Below, piece by piece: positions 22,394 through 31,951 of a stretch of 64,000 bases of DNA; position 1 is the stretch's first letter; every line of letters begins with the position of its first letter. The notes under the pieces are model-generated. The model saw only the letters and a program-made list of their open reading frames with translations. It was not told where the DNA came from and did not search any database. A program made the translations under genes and the position numbers. The DNA comes from a virus: positions 1 to 64,000 of the IMG/VR virus record IMGVR_UViG_3300021425_000029. One strand, written 5' to 3'.

Positions 22394-23799
22394 TATTCCA
22401 TCCTAAAGTTCTTGAAGTTTTCTGATTTCATTCTCTGACCAGCGGAACTGTTATCAAAGACTGGTTTATCATCCCATCCCTTGTCAGGGTCAGCACTAGG
22501 TATCATCTCCTCGTCATCATCATCGGTCAGTCGCATCTTACTGCGGTCAACCTTGACAGTGAATCGGTTGTGTCTAGTCGGATCATTGTAACGATTCTTC
22601 AACTGTTTGACCATAATCTTACCTAGATTATTTAGTTCCTCATTAGATATCAATGCGAACATAAGGTCAGCGGTAGCGGGTAGACCAAACGATTCAGAAG
22701 TATCCTCCAGACCAACATCATCATTAGAATAACCACTACGAGTAGTCTGAGTAGCAGACATGATAGGCACATTGAACTCAACCGCAAGACCACGCAGTTC
22801 TTCTGCGATACTCTTGATATAAGAATAAGAGTTGATTGCACCACCCATACCCTTCATACGAGATGAGGCACAGATGTTCAGATAGTCCACAAAGATAATC
22901 TCAGGTACAAAGTTCTTCTTGAGTTTCAACTCATTGAGTAACGCACGGAAGTGACTGGTGTTTGCCTGTCCAGTCGGATACTCTTTGATAATCAGTTTAC
23001 CTTGAGTCTTGGCGGCAATCTGACTAACCTTGTCAGTGAACATATCTTTAGATAGATTCTCTAACTGGTCAATCGGTACATTCAGTAAGTTCGCATCAAT
23101 CCTTTCTGCGATTCTTTCTTCTGCCATCTCCATTGTGATATACAATGCGTTCCTACCCTGCGACAATGCAGCTGCAGCGACATGACACATAAACAGAGAC
23201 TTACCCACACCAGTACCCGCAAGGGCAATGTTCAGAGTCTTGTTGGGCAGTCCACCCTTGGTGATCTGATTGAAGTAGTCCAGATCAAACGGAATGCGTT
23301 CTTCCTGTTCGTGATAGAAGTCATATCGACCATCCACATTCTCCAGATAGTCGTGACCGATGTTAGTGTCAAACGAAACACCCAGTGCCTTACTCAATAC
23401 ATCGGGTATGGCATTCTTTTGTAGGGTTGCGTGTTTACCATCAATGATAGAGATAGACTCCATCACTGCATTGAATACCGCACGGTCTTGACACCATTTC
23501 TCGGTGCGTTCAATCAACCAGTCTAGGTTTTCTGGTTCGGGGGTGAATAGGTCAGGGAGAAGGTCAACACCTTGGCGGTAGTCATCCTCTCCCATAGAGT
23601 TGTTTTCATCAATCTCAATCTTAAATGCTTCGAGTGATGGTAGTTTGTTGTATTTTGCAACGAACTTGGTTACTTCTTTGAATAGTCCTTTATAAGTCCC
23701 TTGGAAGTATTCGGGAGATAGGAATGCACCCACCTTCCGCATATACTCGTCATTCGTTAATAGATTCCTCAGAATCGTCTGTTCCAGATTGATATTCAT
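22393..23799 (-). CDS. 41: Replicative DNA helicase gp41 (DnaB-like)
   Basis: A 468-residue DnaB-family helicase, the T4 gp41 counterpart (475 residues in T4). Walker A GTGVGKS at residues 195-201, then ALYITMEMAEERIAERI (motif H1a) and IIFVDYLNIC (Walker B), QLKNRYNDP near the arginine finger. It unwinds the fork ahead of gp43 and stimulates primase. It overlaps the gene upstream by 50 bases. Confidence 0.95.
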   Translation of the reverse strand: MNINLEQTILRNLLTNDEYMRKVGAFLSPEYFQGTYKGLFKEVTKFVAKYNKLPSLEAFKIEIDENNSMGEDDYRQGVDLLPDLFTPEPENLDWLIERTEKWCQDRAVFNAVMESISIIDGKHATLQKNAIPDVLSKALGVSFDTNIGHDYLENVDGRYDFYHEQEERIPFDLDYFNQITKGGLPNKTLNIALAGTGVGKSLFMCHVAAAALSQGRNALYITMEMAEERIAERIDANLLNVPIDQLENLSKDMFTDKVSQIAAKTQGKLIIKEYPTGQANTSHFRALLNELKLKKNFVPEIIFVDYLNICASSRMKGMGGAINSYSYIKSIAEELRGLAVEFNVPIMSATQTTRSGYSNDDVGLEDTSESFGLPATADLMFALISNEELNNLGKIMVKQLKNRYNDPTRHNRFTVKVDRSKMRLTDDDDEEMIPSADPDKGWDDKPVFDNSSAGQRMKSENFKNFRME

Positions 23800-24160
23800 T
23801 ATATGTTTCTTCTAACTCCTCACTCATTTGTTCTGTCATCAATGTCTCACCAGTCTTGGTGTCTTGAGCCACCATCGTTCCTTCAGCAATAGACATTTCT
23901 ATAATACTAGAGAGTATTCTACCAACATACTCTTGAAATGTCAAGTCTTCTGTTGTAATATCTTCAGGACTTGATACTACATCAAAGTTAAAAGAAATGT
24001 GACCGTCATCGCCATCGACACCAGAAAACTCAATAGCACCAAAAGAGATAACCGTTTCAGGGTATTCTTCAAGTATACGAATATCCCATCCATGAGGATT
24101 CTCAGATGGGATGATTTCGTAATGAACCTTTTCACTTAATTGAGATTCAATTTCATTCAT
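23750..24160 (-). CDS. Hypothetical acidic protein between uvsX and 41
   Basis: A 136-residue acidic protein (NEIESQLSEKVHYEIIPS...) with start at ATG 24160 or ATG 24172, both within the end of uvsX. The C-terminal third is Glu/Asp/Ser-rich (EQMSEELEETYNEYQSG). In T4 the gene between uvsX and 41 is gene 40, a different membrane protein; no similarity is visible. Function unknown. Confidence 0.7.
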   Translation of the reverse strand: MNEIESQLSEKVHYEIIPSENPHGWDIRILEEYPETVISFGAIEFSGVDGDDGHISFNFDVVSSPEDITTEDLTFQEYVGRILSSIIEMSIAEGTMVAQDTKTGETLMTEQMSEELEETYNEYQSGTDDSEESINE

Positions 24161-25199
24161 TGACAATGTCATCCATTGATACCAATGACTTACGAGTGAT
24201 AGAGTACTGAGACTGTAGGAAATCTTTGAAGTCTGTCTCTGCCCAGATAGGCGCCCAGAACTCGTCTTCCAGAGTTTGTTTCTCCCTTACTTTGGGGTCA
24301 ACCATCTCTCCAGTCGATCTGTCAACCCTGCAATACCAACCATTACTAGGCTTACTGACATAACCACCAGCAAGAGCAGCATCCAACAAACCGCTGTTAC
24401 GCTCAACGCCACCTTGCCAAGACACGCTGATAGGAATCTTAGACTTCTCTTTGACATATCTTGACTTCTCGACATTAATGACGAAATCATATCCTGTAAC
24501 CTCCGTACCAGTTTTGTTCTGTCTACGACCCAGAATCCAGATGTTGTCTGCACTGTAGTAAATACCAGTGCCACCACCTACGATATCTTTAGGGAAGAGA
24601 CCAATTTCTTTATATGTATGGTTGACGGCAAGCATCGGAATGTTCTTCATGGTCAGGTACGGAGTACACATACGGAACAGACCTTTGAGTGCTTTTGCTC
24701 GGGACATATCAGCCACCGACTTCTCGTTAATCGCATCTTCTAGTTCTTTTTTGGATGCGAGATTGCCAATTGAATCGATGACAATAATTACATCATCTTT
24801 TCTGTCAATATTCTCAAGTTGTGCAATTAAGTCGAACTTGAGTTCCTCGACATTGGCGATAGGTGTGTGTAACACCCGAGCGGTATCAATCCCAAACTGC
24901 TCAAAGTAAGATTGGGGACTACCAAACTCACTATCATAAAAGAGCAGAACTGCATCCTTCTTTGCCTCTAGATATGCCCCTGCCATTAGCAGTGCAAAAG
25001 AGGTCTTGAAGTGCTTAGAAGGGCCTGCCAAGACTGTTAGGCCAGGCGTGACACCACCGTCAATACTTCCTGCTAACGCAATGTTCACCATCGGAACACT
25101 GGTTGGCACCATATCTTTTTCAGTGAAGAACTTACTCTCCGACAACACTTCCGTTGTCTTGATCTTGCTGTTCTTCTTTAGTTTGTCCATAATCGACAT
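24153..25199 (-). CDS. uvsX: RecA-like recombinase UvsX
   Basis: A 348-residue strand-exchange protein (T4 UvsX is 391). Walker A is GPSKHFKTS at residues 59-67, the phage-type variant; Walker B reads DDVIIVIDSIGN. DIVGGGTGIYYSADNIW corresponds to the L2 region. ATG 25199 follows GAGGAGTCAAATA and a promoter at 25253 lies in the upstream gene. It catalyses homologous pairing for recombination-dependent replication with UvsY and UvsW. Confidence 0.95.
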   Translation of the reverse strand: MSIMDKLKKNSKIKTTEVLSESKFFTEKDMVPTSVPMVNIALAGSIDGGVTPGLTVLAGPSKHFKTSFALLMAGAYLEAKKDAVLLFYDSEFGSPQSYFEQFGIDTARVLHTPIANVEELKFDLIAQLENIDRKDDVIIVIDSIGNLASKKELEDAINEKSVADMSRAKALKGLFRMCTPYLTMKNIPMLAVNHTYKEIGLFPKDIVGGGTGIYYSADNIWILGRRQNKTGTEVTGYDFVINVEKSRYVKEKSKIPISVSWQGGVERNSGLLDAALAGGYVSKPSNGWYCRVDRSTGEMVDPKVREKQTLEDEFWAPIWAETDFKDFLQSQYSITRKSLVSMDDIVNE

Positions 25200-26073
25200 T
25201 ATTTGACTCCTCACGTTCGTCTAGTTCATATTGTTTACGATAATTGTTGTTTATACTAACACACTTTTCAATTAATGTCAAGTCGGTATCAAACAAAGTA
25301 AATGCTTTTGTGTCTTTGGGGAAACACGCACCACCAAACCCACGCTTACCATCATAGCCAGGCACACGAGTATGACCCACCCCAATACGAGGGTCTTTGC
25401 CAATTGCGTTTGCAACAGTAGGGAAGTTACAACCAAACTTCTCAATCGAATCAAAGAGTTGATTGAAGAATGTAACCTTGGTCGCAAGGTATGAATTTAC
25501 TCCGTACTTGATGAATGCAGCCTCAGGCCCAGAACAGAATAGATACTCTGTTGCAGTACACAGACTGTACACATCATACAACTGTGCAAGTCCTTGACAC
25601 GCATCAGGATGACCACCAATCACATGATACTCTGCGCTTACAAACTGTTCCTTTGCATTTGATTCTGTCAGGAACTCAGGATTGATAGTCAGTCGTTTGA
25701 TGTCATCCTCAAATACGGAAGAATATAGACGATCTACAATATCAGGCGTGATTGTTGATTTGATAACAACTCCACCTTCAGTATGTTCCAACAATTTCAG
25801 AGCGGCATCTTCTACGATGGATGCATCAACAAACCCACTCTCCGCCATAGGTGTTGGCGCACAGACAAAAGTTACATGGGGTTGCCAGTCAACTAGGTCA
25901 TCGATTGTTGTATCATACTTTGGGTCAACATAAAACTTTTCGATCTCTCGGTGAGTAAACGCATAGTCTACAGCACCTCCTACAAAACCATGACCAACAA
26001 TACCAACCCTCAGTTTCTCTTGAACCATTTGGTGTTCGCCATTAGGATTGATATTTCTAGAACCTTCACTCAT
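25132..26073 (-). CDS. UDP-glucose/GDP-mannose 6-dehydrogenase family protein
   Basis: A 313-residue NAD-dependent dehydrogenase. The N-terminal LRVGIVGHGFVGGAVDYA is the Rossmann loop; INPEFLTE and GGACFPKDTKAF contain the conserved Glu and the catalytic Cys. It oxidises UDP-glucose to UDP-glucuronate or a similar pair. At 313 residues it is shorter than the bacterial Ugd (about 390), lacking most of the C-terminal domain. The last 68 bases overlap the start of uvsX. The next gene upstream is a UDP-glucuronate epimerase homologue, so a UDP-uronic acid pathway is likely. Confidence 0.88.
   Translation of the reverse strand: MSEGSRNINPNGEHQMVQEKLRVGIVGHGFVGGAVDYAFTHREIEKFYVDPKYDTTIDDLVDWQPHVTFVCAPTPMAESGFVDASIVEDAALKLLEHTEGGVVIKSTITPDIVDRLYSSVFEDDIKRLTINPEFLTESNAKEQFVSAEYHVIGGHPDACQGLAQLYDVYSLCTATEYLFCSGPEAAFIKYGVNSYLATKVTFFNQLFDSIEKFGCNFPTVANAIGKDPRIGVGHTRVPGYDGKRGFGGACFPKDTKAFTLFDTDLTLIEKCVSINNNYRKQYELDEREESNNVDYGQTKEEQQDQDNGSVVGE
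25253..25281 (-). promoter_or_regulatory. Sigma70-type promoter for uvsX
   Basis: TTGACA (25281-25276), 17 bases, TAGTAT (25258-25253), inside the dehydrogenase gene, with a leader of about 47 bases to ATG 25199. Confidence 0.75.
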
Positions 26074-27017
26074 TATTTTACTCCGTAATATTCTTTAAAC
26101 CATCGAACAAATGCATTCACACCAACTTCGATGTTCACTTTGGGTTTATATCCGAGTTCTCTCAGTTTTCCTGTATTACTCCAAGTCTCTAGAGTATCAG
26201 CGGGATGTCGAGGAGCGAGAACAATGTCTGCCTCTTTCCCTAGTTCATTACTTATACACTCAATAAAGTGCATCAAGTCTACCTGTTTACCTCTACCAAT
26301 ATTGTAAATCTCACCAGAGTCAATATCAGAGAATAGTGCAATCTTAATACCTTCGATGATGTCACCGATATAGGTAAAGTCTCGTTTCATCTTACCATAG
26401 TTAAATGCTTCGATAAAATGACCATGCATAATCTTATCAGTGAACTGGTATAGTGCCATGTCAGGTCTACCCCAAGGGCCATATACAGTGAAGAACCTCA
26501 GACCTACTGTGTTCAGTCCAGAGATTTTGAACTGACATTCGTTGCAGTACTTGGTGTATGCATAGGGATTCAACTGGTGACCAGTGACTTCATCTTCTAC
26601 CCAACCAGTCTCAGGAATCGGCGTACCACCATAGACAGAACTGGTAGATGCATAGACTACCTTGGGCACATCATACATCTTACACACTTGAATAAGATTC
26701 TGTGTTCCGATGATGTTGTCATTATGATAGAGTTGTTCATTACCAACTGAATCACGCACACCCGCTCGTGCGGCCAAGTGCATCACGATATCTGGCATCT
26801 CTTTATTGAATACCATATCCAATGCATCGAAATCCTTCAGATCACAATCAATAACTTGGTGACCAAAGTATTCCACTCTGTCGTGTTTCAGTTGTGGGTC
26901 ATAATAGTTATTGAAGTTATCAATACCAATAACCTCAAACCCATCTTCTAACAAACTGTCTGCAAGGTGCGAACCAATGAATCCTGCCGCACCAGTAATT
27001 AAAATCTTTCTACTCAT
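26073..27017 (-). CDS. NAD-dependent epimerase, UDP-glucuronate 4-epimerase type
   Basis: A 314-residue short-chain epimerase/dehydratase. ITGAAGFIGSHLADSL is the NAD-binding loop, GIDNFNNYYDPQLK is characteristic of CapI-type UDP-glucuronate 4-epimerases, and the catalytic elements TSSVYGG and YAYTK (YxxxK) are present. Product would be UDP-galacturonate. Its ATG and the stop of the primase-like gene share bases (TAATG). It may remodel host surface glycans or provide sugars for phage DNA or virion glycosylation. Confidence 0.9.
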   Translation of the reverse strand: MSRKILITGAAGFIGSHLADSLLEDGFEVIGIDNFNNYYDPQLKHDRVEYFGHQVIDCDLKDFDALDMVFNKEMPDIVMHLAARAGVRDSVGNEQLYHNDNIIGTQNLIQVCKMYDVPKVVYASTSSVYGGTPIPETGWVEDEVTGHQLNPYAYTKYCNECQFKISGLNTVGLRFFTVYGPWGRPDMALYQFTDKIMHGHFIEAFNYGKMKRDFTYIGDIIEGIKIALFSDIDSGEIYNIGRGKQVDLMHFIECISNELGKEADIVLAPRHPADTLETWSNTGKLRELGYKPKVNIEVGVNAFVRWFKEYYGVK

Positions 27018-27973
27018 TATCCATTCCTGTAAATGTATTCTAGTGCCCTGTCTGCCTCTTTATCTAGGGGTCTGTTTTCGTACCAGTTTCCAGTCTCCAT
27101 ATCCAACTCAGAACACATTGTCGCAATCTGATTAGCAGAGATAGGATAACCCTTTGACACAGCATTACCCGCCACCGCAATCATGATCTGATACATCTTG
27201 TGATACCAACCTGTACCAGTGATTGCACGATACTCGTTCTCCAATCTTCTAGGAAAGAAAGGACAGTCACGATATGATGTCCAAGTAATGTCAGTATTAT
27301 CTAGGGAATTCTTACGATGTTCCATGACCGCCTTTTGTAATTCAGGTGGCAATCTGTCCATGAATGTTTTACCCTGTGGTTCAACAAATGAATACTTATC
27401 CATCAACATATCAGGATCAAGATGTACACCCTCATTTACGAATATGAAACCATACGCATTGGGATACTGGGCGGGGACATAATACATCCGTGATAAATCT
27501 TTTGTCTGTGCATCACCCAGACCATCGAACTGTTTGTTCATGGCGAACCAGAAGTGCGGTAACTCCTTACTGCGAACCTGTCTGGTTAACGGAAACACCA
27601 ATCGGAACTTGGGTTGTTCTTCGGTTGACGATGCAGTATTGTAACAGACATAATGAAACCGTCCATACTTCTCTGCGAGTTGTTCCTTTAGGCGCTCACT
27701 AGCACTGCGACTGGAATCACCAGATAGTACATAATCATCAATATCAAGACAAGCCCAACCGCCCCATAGATCAACATTCTTATTAGACCGTGTAGTATCG
27801 GGGAAATAACGAGCAGGACTAATAAGAACACTAGAATCTCGACCACCTTTGTTACCCTCCTTATCAAACATATGATATAGTAATTCTTCGAACTCCTGCC
27901 ATGACGGAATCTCCATACCCCGATGGGTCTGGTTGTCATAGGTATTCTTGAATATAGTAAGTGAATATCTCAT
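27017..27973 (-). CDS. Primase candidate, archaeo-eukaryotic primase (PrimPol) type
   Basis: A 318-residue protein starting at ATG 27973. WACLDIDDY near residue 75 supplies the acidic pair of the AEP active site, PKFRLVFPLTRQV the following strand, and KDLSRMYYVPAQYPNAYG a third conserved element, as in AEP/PrimPol primases of plasmids and phages. The C-terminal region may be a helical primase-associated domain. No T4-type gp61 (DnaG-like) is found in this window, so this gene between polymerase and recombinase may supply primers. The ATG coincides with the predicted transcription start. Confidence 0.7.
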   Translation of the reverse strand: MRYSLTIFKNTYDNQTHRGMEIPSWQEFEELLYHMFDKEGNKGGRDSSVLISPARYFPDTTRSNKNVDLWGGWACLDIDDYVLSGDSSRSASERLKEQLAEKYGRFHYVCYNTASSTEEQPKFRLVFPLTRQVRSKELPHFWFAMNKQFDGLGDAQTKDLSRMYYVPAQYPNAYGFIFVNEGVHLDPDMLMDKYSFVEPQGKTFMDRLPPELQKAVMEHRKNSLDNTDITWTSYRDCPFFPRRLENEYRAITGTGWYHKMYQIMIAVAGNAVSKGYPISANQIATMCSELDMETGNWYENRPLDKEADRALEYIYRNG

Positions 27974-27979
27974 GGTGTT

Positions 27980-28008
27980 ATAATACCACAGTGTCCTATA
28001 AATGTCAA
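27980..28008 (-). promoter_or_regulatory. Sigma70-type promoter, predicted leaderless start
   Basis: TTGACA (28008-28003), 17 bases, TATTAT (27985-27980), six bases (AACACC), then ATG 27973. The -35 lies at the 3' end of the polymerase gene. Confidence 0.82.
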
Positions 28009-30485
28009 GAGAAAAAGTCCTCCAGTGATGCTTGAGGTTCGGCAGTCCACCCAACTGCATCTAGGATTGGTTCAAGTGGGTCAAGGAATGTCTTGGAGAA
28101 CATCTTATCATAGTCCACATACTTATCAAGTGCCAATTCACGAGGTAGGTTCTGAGGATAGGAAATCACATTCTCCTTGATAGGATTGGGTGTCTTGAGA
28201 TAGACAAACTTAATCTTCTCACCGTTCTTGATTTCCTCATGTCGCATACCCTTGGTGTGCTTGTTGTATAACAAAGCACCACGCACATGAATGGGCGTAC
28301 TCTTCTTGTAGATGGTCTTGCGGTCACTCCACTTCTTGATGTCGTTCACCCCACGAGGGAATGATACATCTTCTGCGGGTAGATTGGTAAACTCATTGCG
28401 GAACTTGGTAATAAAGTTCTGTGTCTGATTCTCAGTTCCATTGATAATAACACCAAACACTTCTTTGAACTTGTCACGCACCACTTGAGGTGTAGATGAC
28501 TTGACCGCCTCGATACCCATCATCTTGAGTTTGGGTTCTTTATACTGAACACCCTCGTTGTTATGCACATTGAGAATGTATCGTTTCTTTGCGACCCAGA
28601 TACCACGGTCAGCGATTACCTCACGACCCATCTCCATACGATTGACATATGCATTGGTGTAGTCTGCAAGGTCAGCATATGCCTTGGTCAATACAGGTTC
28701 AAAGTGTTCGGAACAAATCTTGTCCAGAAACTTCACGGGATTTTGTGGTTTGAACTTATCGACCAACTTACTCATACGAATATAGACCGAGTCGGTATCA
28801 ATCGCAATAACATAGTCCTCGTCAGTATTGAGAAGGTTGTTCATCTCACGATTGACGGCTCGTTCTGCCCAGAGAATGGATAACTGACCCGCAAGAGTAA
28901 TAGACTCCGCAACTCGTTGGTCAAAGTAACGAAACCATCTGTTACCCAATGCACCATAGAGACTGTTCATCAGAATCTTGATAGACATCTGTTGATTGTT
29001 CAGTGTCGCAATCTTGTTGGACAATGCCTTGGTCGGAGTCTGTTCATACTCCTGTTGTGCATTCAACATCTGCTTCTTGATTTCTCTTCGTTCCGCATAA
29101 TACTGTCGAATCACACTAGGGATGATACCCTCTTTCTCTTTACTAAATCGAACACCAGATGGTGCAATAGTATGGTCACCAACATTCGTATTAGTCACTT
29201 TGTTCAACATACGCTCTACATCGGTATCGACCAGACCATCTACCACAGTCTCAGGTGACATATTGTATTGAACAATAATCATGGGATACAGAGAGTTCAA
29301 GTCAAAGGATGTGACCCACTCGTGCGAACCGACTTGGGGTTCTTTCACATAACCACCCGCAAAGTCGCCTTTGGGTTTTTCTTCTTTGGACGGAACTGCA
29401 ATCTTCTTGAGGTTCAGAATACGATAGATGATGGTATCCCAGATAGTAGTAGTACCAAACACTTCTTCATAGTTCACACCACCACGATAGGCCATGGTCA
29501 TTGCAAGAGTGATCAATCCGAGTTTCTCTTCCAACAGGTCAACCAGTTCAACATCTCGGATGTTGTAGTCAATAAACTTCTGGTGGTCTTCCTTGTATAG
29601 TGTGTGTAGGTTACCGTGTTCTTCATACGAGAGTTTGCGTTCACCCAACACCACATGAGCGATATGGTCTAGTCGATAGGATTCTTGTTGACCCAGTGTA
29701 TTGTAGGTAAACTTACGGAACAGGTCATAGTAGTCAAGTTGTGCAATACCCATGAGGTCATAGGTGTCAACATCTTTCATACCCATCTTACCACGAACTG
29801 TGCGAGAGGATACCACGCCCCAAGGTGAATATCGTTTGATAGACTCTTCACCAATAACCTTTCTTGTTCTGTTAACAAGATAGGGAATATCAAACTGTTT
29901 GGTGTTCCAACCAGTGACAATGTCAGGTGATCCGTGATTCTGCCAGTAGTCAAGGAACTTATCGATCAGTTGTAATTCGGAATCACATTTGTTGTAGATC
30001 GCATTCTCTGGTGGGTCATAATCACCCAGTCCCCACACACGAAAGAAATCTTCTTTACTGGATTTGGTGCATATAGAGATAACTGGATAGTCTGCTTTTT
30101 CTGGTTCGGGGAATCCTTCATCGGATGCAACCTCAATATCGATAGTAGTGATGACAGGCAGTTCACGGTCAAACTTAATTTCGTTGGGGAACTTCTGTGC
30201 GATAAACTGCGAGATGAAATTGTTCTGTCCGTAGACTTTGAAGTTGTCTACGTGTTGGTAACGCTTCTGAAACTCAGTAGCTTCACGCATAGAATCAAAC
30301 TCTATCGGTGCAACAGGTTTACCGTCAAGGGTCTTCCATGTACATAGAGTTCCTTTAGATGGTGTTTGTGCTGACACATACATGGTAGGTTTGAAGGGGA
30401 TGCGTTTCTTGACTCGTTGTCCATCCTTGTACCCACGGTACAGAAGGGTAGAACCATATCGGTCAATTGATGTATAAAAATCCAT
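28005..30485 (-). CDS. 43: Family B DNA polymerase gp43
   Basis: An 826-residue replicative polymerase (T4 gp43 is 898). The exonuclease site is seen at DIE (116-118), the polymerase motifs at SLYP (398-401), KILMNSLYG (503-511) and DTDSVYI (563-569). The C-terminus ends with QASLEDFFS, a clamp-binding peptide like that of other phage family B polymerases. ATG 30485 follows GGAGACCC and a promoter at 30513-30541. It works with gp45, gp44/62 and gp41. Confidence 0.97.
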   Translation of the reverse strand: MDFYTSIDRYGSTLLYRGYKDGQRVKKRIPFKPTMYVSAQTPSKGTLCTWKTLDGKPVAPIEFDSMREATEFQKRYQHVDNFKVYGQNNFISQFIAQKFPNEIKFDRELPVITTIDIEVASDEGFPEPEKADYPVISICTKSSKEDFFRVWGLGDYDPPENAIYNKCDSELQLIDKFLDYWQNHGSPDIVTGWNTKQFDIPYLVNRTRKVIGEESIKRYSPWGVVSSRTVRGKMGMKDVDTYDLMGIAQLDYYDLFRKFTYNTLGQQESYRLDHIAHVVLGERKLSYEEHGNLHTLYKEDHQKFIDYNIRDVELVDLLEEKLGLITLAMTMAYRGGVNYEEVFGTTTIWDTIIYRILNLKKIAVPSKEEKPKGDFAGGYVKEPQVGSHEWVTSFDLNSLYPMIIVQYNMSPETVVDGLVDTDVERMLNKVTNTNVGDHTIAPSGVRFSKEKEGIIPSVIRQYYAERREIKKQMLNAQQEYEQTPTKALSNKIATLNNQQMSIKILMNSLYGALGNRWFRYFDQRVAESITLAGQLSILWAERAVNREMNNLLNTDEDYVIAIDTDSVYIRMSKLVDKFKPQNPVKFLDKICSEHFEPVLTKAYADLADYTNAYVNRMEMGREVIADRGIWVAKKRYILNVHNNEGVQYKEPKLKMMGIEAVKSSTPQVVRDKFKEVFGVIINGTENQTQNFITKFRNEFTNLPAEDVSFPRGVNDIKKWSDRKTIYKKSTPIHVRGALLYNKHTKGMRHEEIKNGEKIKFVYLKTPNPIKENVISYPQNLPRELALDKYVDYDKMFSKTFLDPLEPILDAVGWTAEPQASLEDFFS

Positions 30486-30512
30486 AGGGTCTCCATTGCA
30501 ATGATGTTACAC

Positions 30513-30541
30513 ATTATACAGAACAGGGCGGAGAATGTCAA
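30513..30541 (-). promoter_or_regulatory. Consensus sigma70-type promoter for gene 43
   Basis: TTGACA (30541-30536), 17 bases, TATAAT (30518-30513), all twelve consensus bases. Leader of about 21 bases with GGAGACCC. Confidence 0.88.
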
Positions 30542-31284
30542 GGAATAATTTTAAAGCCTGGATGTCTGTCTTCGGGTTTTGTTTTCATACCATCATGTTC
30601 TTGGGTGATACCCCAAGACCTAGATATCACTTGGGTCGATGACCTCACAAAGTTACAGTTCGTGCCATGAAAGTTATACACTTCGTATAGTTCTTTTGCG
30701 GTCTTACCAACACTCACACATTCGGTGTTGGGGTGATGGGTCATAAATGTATACTGACGATTCTGTCCCTTACCATCATGACTCAGGTATGTCTTGACTA
30801 GTCTCTCCACACAACCATATGGGCCACCGTTTAGAGGAAATCCTTGATTCAACAATAAGTCATTCATGTATATGGCACATCTACGAGAGAATGAATAACA
30901 GGACATGAACAGACCAAAGTTCGCATAGTCCAGTCCGTGTTCCATAGTGAAATCAAACTGTCTTTTGAATTCGTCAGGATGTTCCAGATACGAATCGTGT
31001 TCTAATACAAAGAAACGACTTCTACTTTCTGCACGTTTCTTAATGAACTGCCAATGGGTAATGTCTCCCGCTCGTTCACTCTTGGTGCTTTGTTTGTCCT
31101 TCTGCATCTTCTGGAGTAAAGGTTTCCAGTTGTAGAGAGGTTCTAATTCTGAGATAGTATCGGGAGTGTAACATTGAACAACTTCAATGTCAAGAAGGTT
31201 TTGTTTTGACCATGACTCCAATGCAACCTCTGTATACCTCACAGAGATAGGATTGTTCAGGTCTGCAATCATGTATGCTTTCAT
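30538..31284 (-). CDS. Glycosyltransferase-like protein
   Basis: A 248-residue protein. MKAYMIADLNNPISVRYTEVALESW followed by FFVLEHDSYLEHPDEF (a DxD-like acidic motif in a strand-end position) and FGLFMSCYSFSRRCA suggests a GT-A type glycosyltransferase. Such genes are frequent in marine myophages and may modify LPS or DNA bases. No clear Shine-Dalgarno precedes ATG 31284 and a terminator-like hairpin lies just upstream, so expression of this gene is uncertain. Assignment is moderate. Confidence 0.6.
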   Translation of the reverse strand: MKAYMIADLNNPISVRYTEVALESWSKQNLLDIEVVQCYTPDTISELEPLYNWKPLLQKMQKDKQSTKSERAGDITHWQFIKKRAESRSRFFVLEHDSYLEHPDEFKRQFDFTMEHGLDYANFGLFMSCYSFSRRCAIYMNDLLLNQGFPLNGGPYGCVERLVKTYLSHDGKGQNRQYTFMTHHPNTECVSVGKTAKELYEVYNFHGTNCNFVRSSTQVISRSWGITQEHDGMKTKPEDRHPGFKIIP

Positions 31285-31289
31285 AATAA

Positions 31290-31313
31290 TTGAAAGGGGC
31301 AGTTTCCCGCCCC
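31290..31313 (-). terminator. Terminator-like hairpin after hsp20 unit
   Basis: Minus-strand GGGGC-gggaaact-GCCCC followed by TTTC. The T run is short, so it may act as an attenuator between the 27-residue peptide gene and the glycosyltransferase-like gene. Confidence 0.6.
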
Positions 31314-31324
31314 CTTCTCTCTTG

Positions 31325-31408
31325 TTAGAGCAGTGGTTGTAATGCAGTCAACATCAGGGCGATAGAGACTACGGCCAACCCTACTTCCATCTTAGTATCG
31401 GATTTCAT
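31325..31408 (-). CDS. 27-residue membrane peptide
   Basis: MKSDTKMEVGLAVVSIALML followed by TALQPLL: one short hydrophobic helix. AACGAGG lies at good distance before ATG 31408 and a terminator follows the stop. Too small for family assignment. Confidence 0.5.
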   Translation of the reverse strand: MKSDTKMEVGLAVVSIALMLTALQPLL

Positions 31409-31425
31409 GTTTTTCCTCGTTTAAA

Positions 31426-31842
31426 TTAAGAGATTTTAATTTTACGAGGCTGCTTCTCTTTTGGGATTTCCAACTTCAGGGTAACTGCAAGGATACCGTC
31501 TTTGAGAGATGCACCAGTTACTAGGACATACTCACTAAGTCTAAACTGCCTTCTAAAGGCCTTGGTCGAAATACCACGGTGAATTACTTCACGGTCTCTA
31601 GACTCATGTTGACCACTAATGGTCAGGGAGCGTTCTTTCTGTTCTATATTCAGTTCTTCTTCTTTGAATCCCGCAACTGCGACCTCAATTAAAAACTCAT
31701 CATCCGATAACTTCACGATGTTGTGAGGTGGATAATGATCATTGGCGTGTTTAGTTGCGTATTCTAGTTCGTTGAACATATGGTCGAAACCAATGAATGC
31801 AGAACGTGGGAATAGTTGTTTACCTACTTTTAGATTTGTCAT
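31426..31842 (-). CDS. hsp20: Small heat shock protein Hsp20
   Basis: A 138-residue alpha-crystallin domain chaperone: PPHNIVKLSDDEFLIEVAVAGF opens the domain, ERSLTISGQHE and AFRRQFRLSEYV follow, and the C-terminal IPKEKQPRKIKI holds the I-x-I anchor. Hsp20 genes are a hallmark of marine T4-like phages and probably protect or help fold virion proteins. The gene has an unusually long 5' leader with a perfect hairpin. RBS TAGGAGATAAAG precedes ATG 31842. Confidence 0.93.
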   Translation of the reverse strand: MTNLKVGKQLFPRSAFIGFDHMFNELEYATKHANDHYPPHNIVKLSDDEFLIEVAVAGFKEEELNIEQKERSLTISGQHESRDREVIHRGISTKAFRRQFRLSEYVLVTGASLKDGILAVTLKLEIPKEKQPRKIKIS

Positions 31843-31907
31843 GTCGCTTTATCTCCTATATTAATTTAGCAAGATGAATAAGAACCCGAACATACGGCAT
31901 TCTTACG

Positions 31908-31927
31908 GTGTCACAATTTCGTGACAC
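31908..31927 (-). promoter_or_regulatory. Hairpin in hsp20 leader
   Basis: Perfect 7-bp inverted repeat GTGTCAC-gaaatt-GTGACAC about 66 bases before the hsp20 ATG and downstream of the predicted promoter, without a T run. It could be an operator or a structured leader element. Confidence 0.6.
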
Positions 31928-31951
31928 TACTATATATAAGAATTTATATTT

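Noticed and set aside
24153-25199. Intron or intein in uvsX, gp41, gp43 or gp17
   Set aside because: All core genes are continuous, of normal length, and lack splice or self-cleaving motifs.
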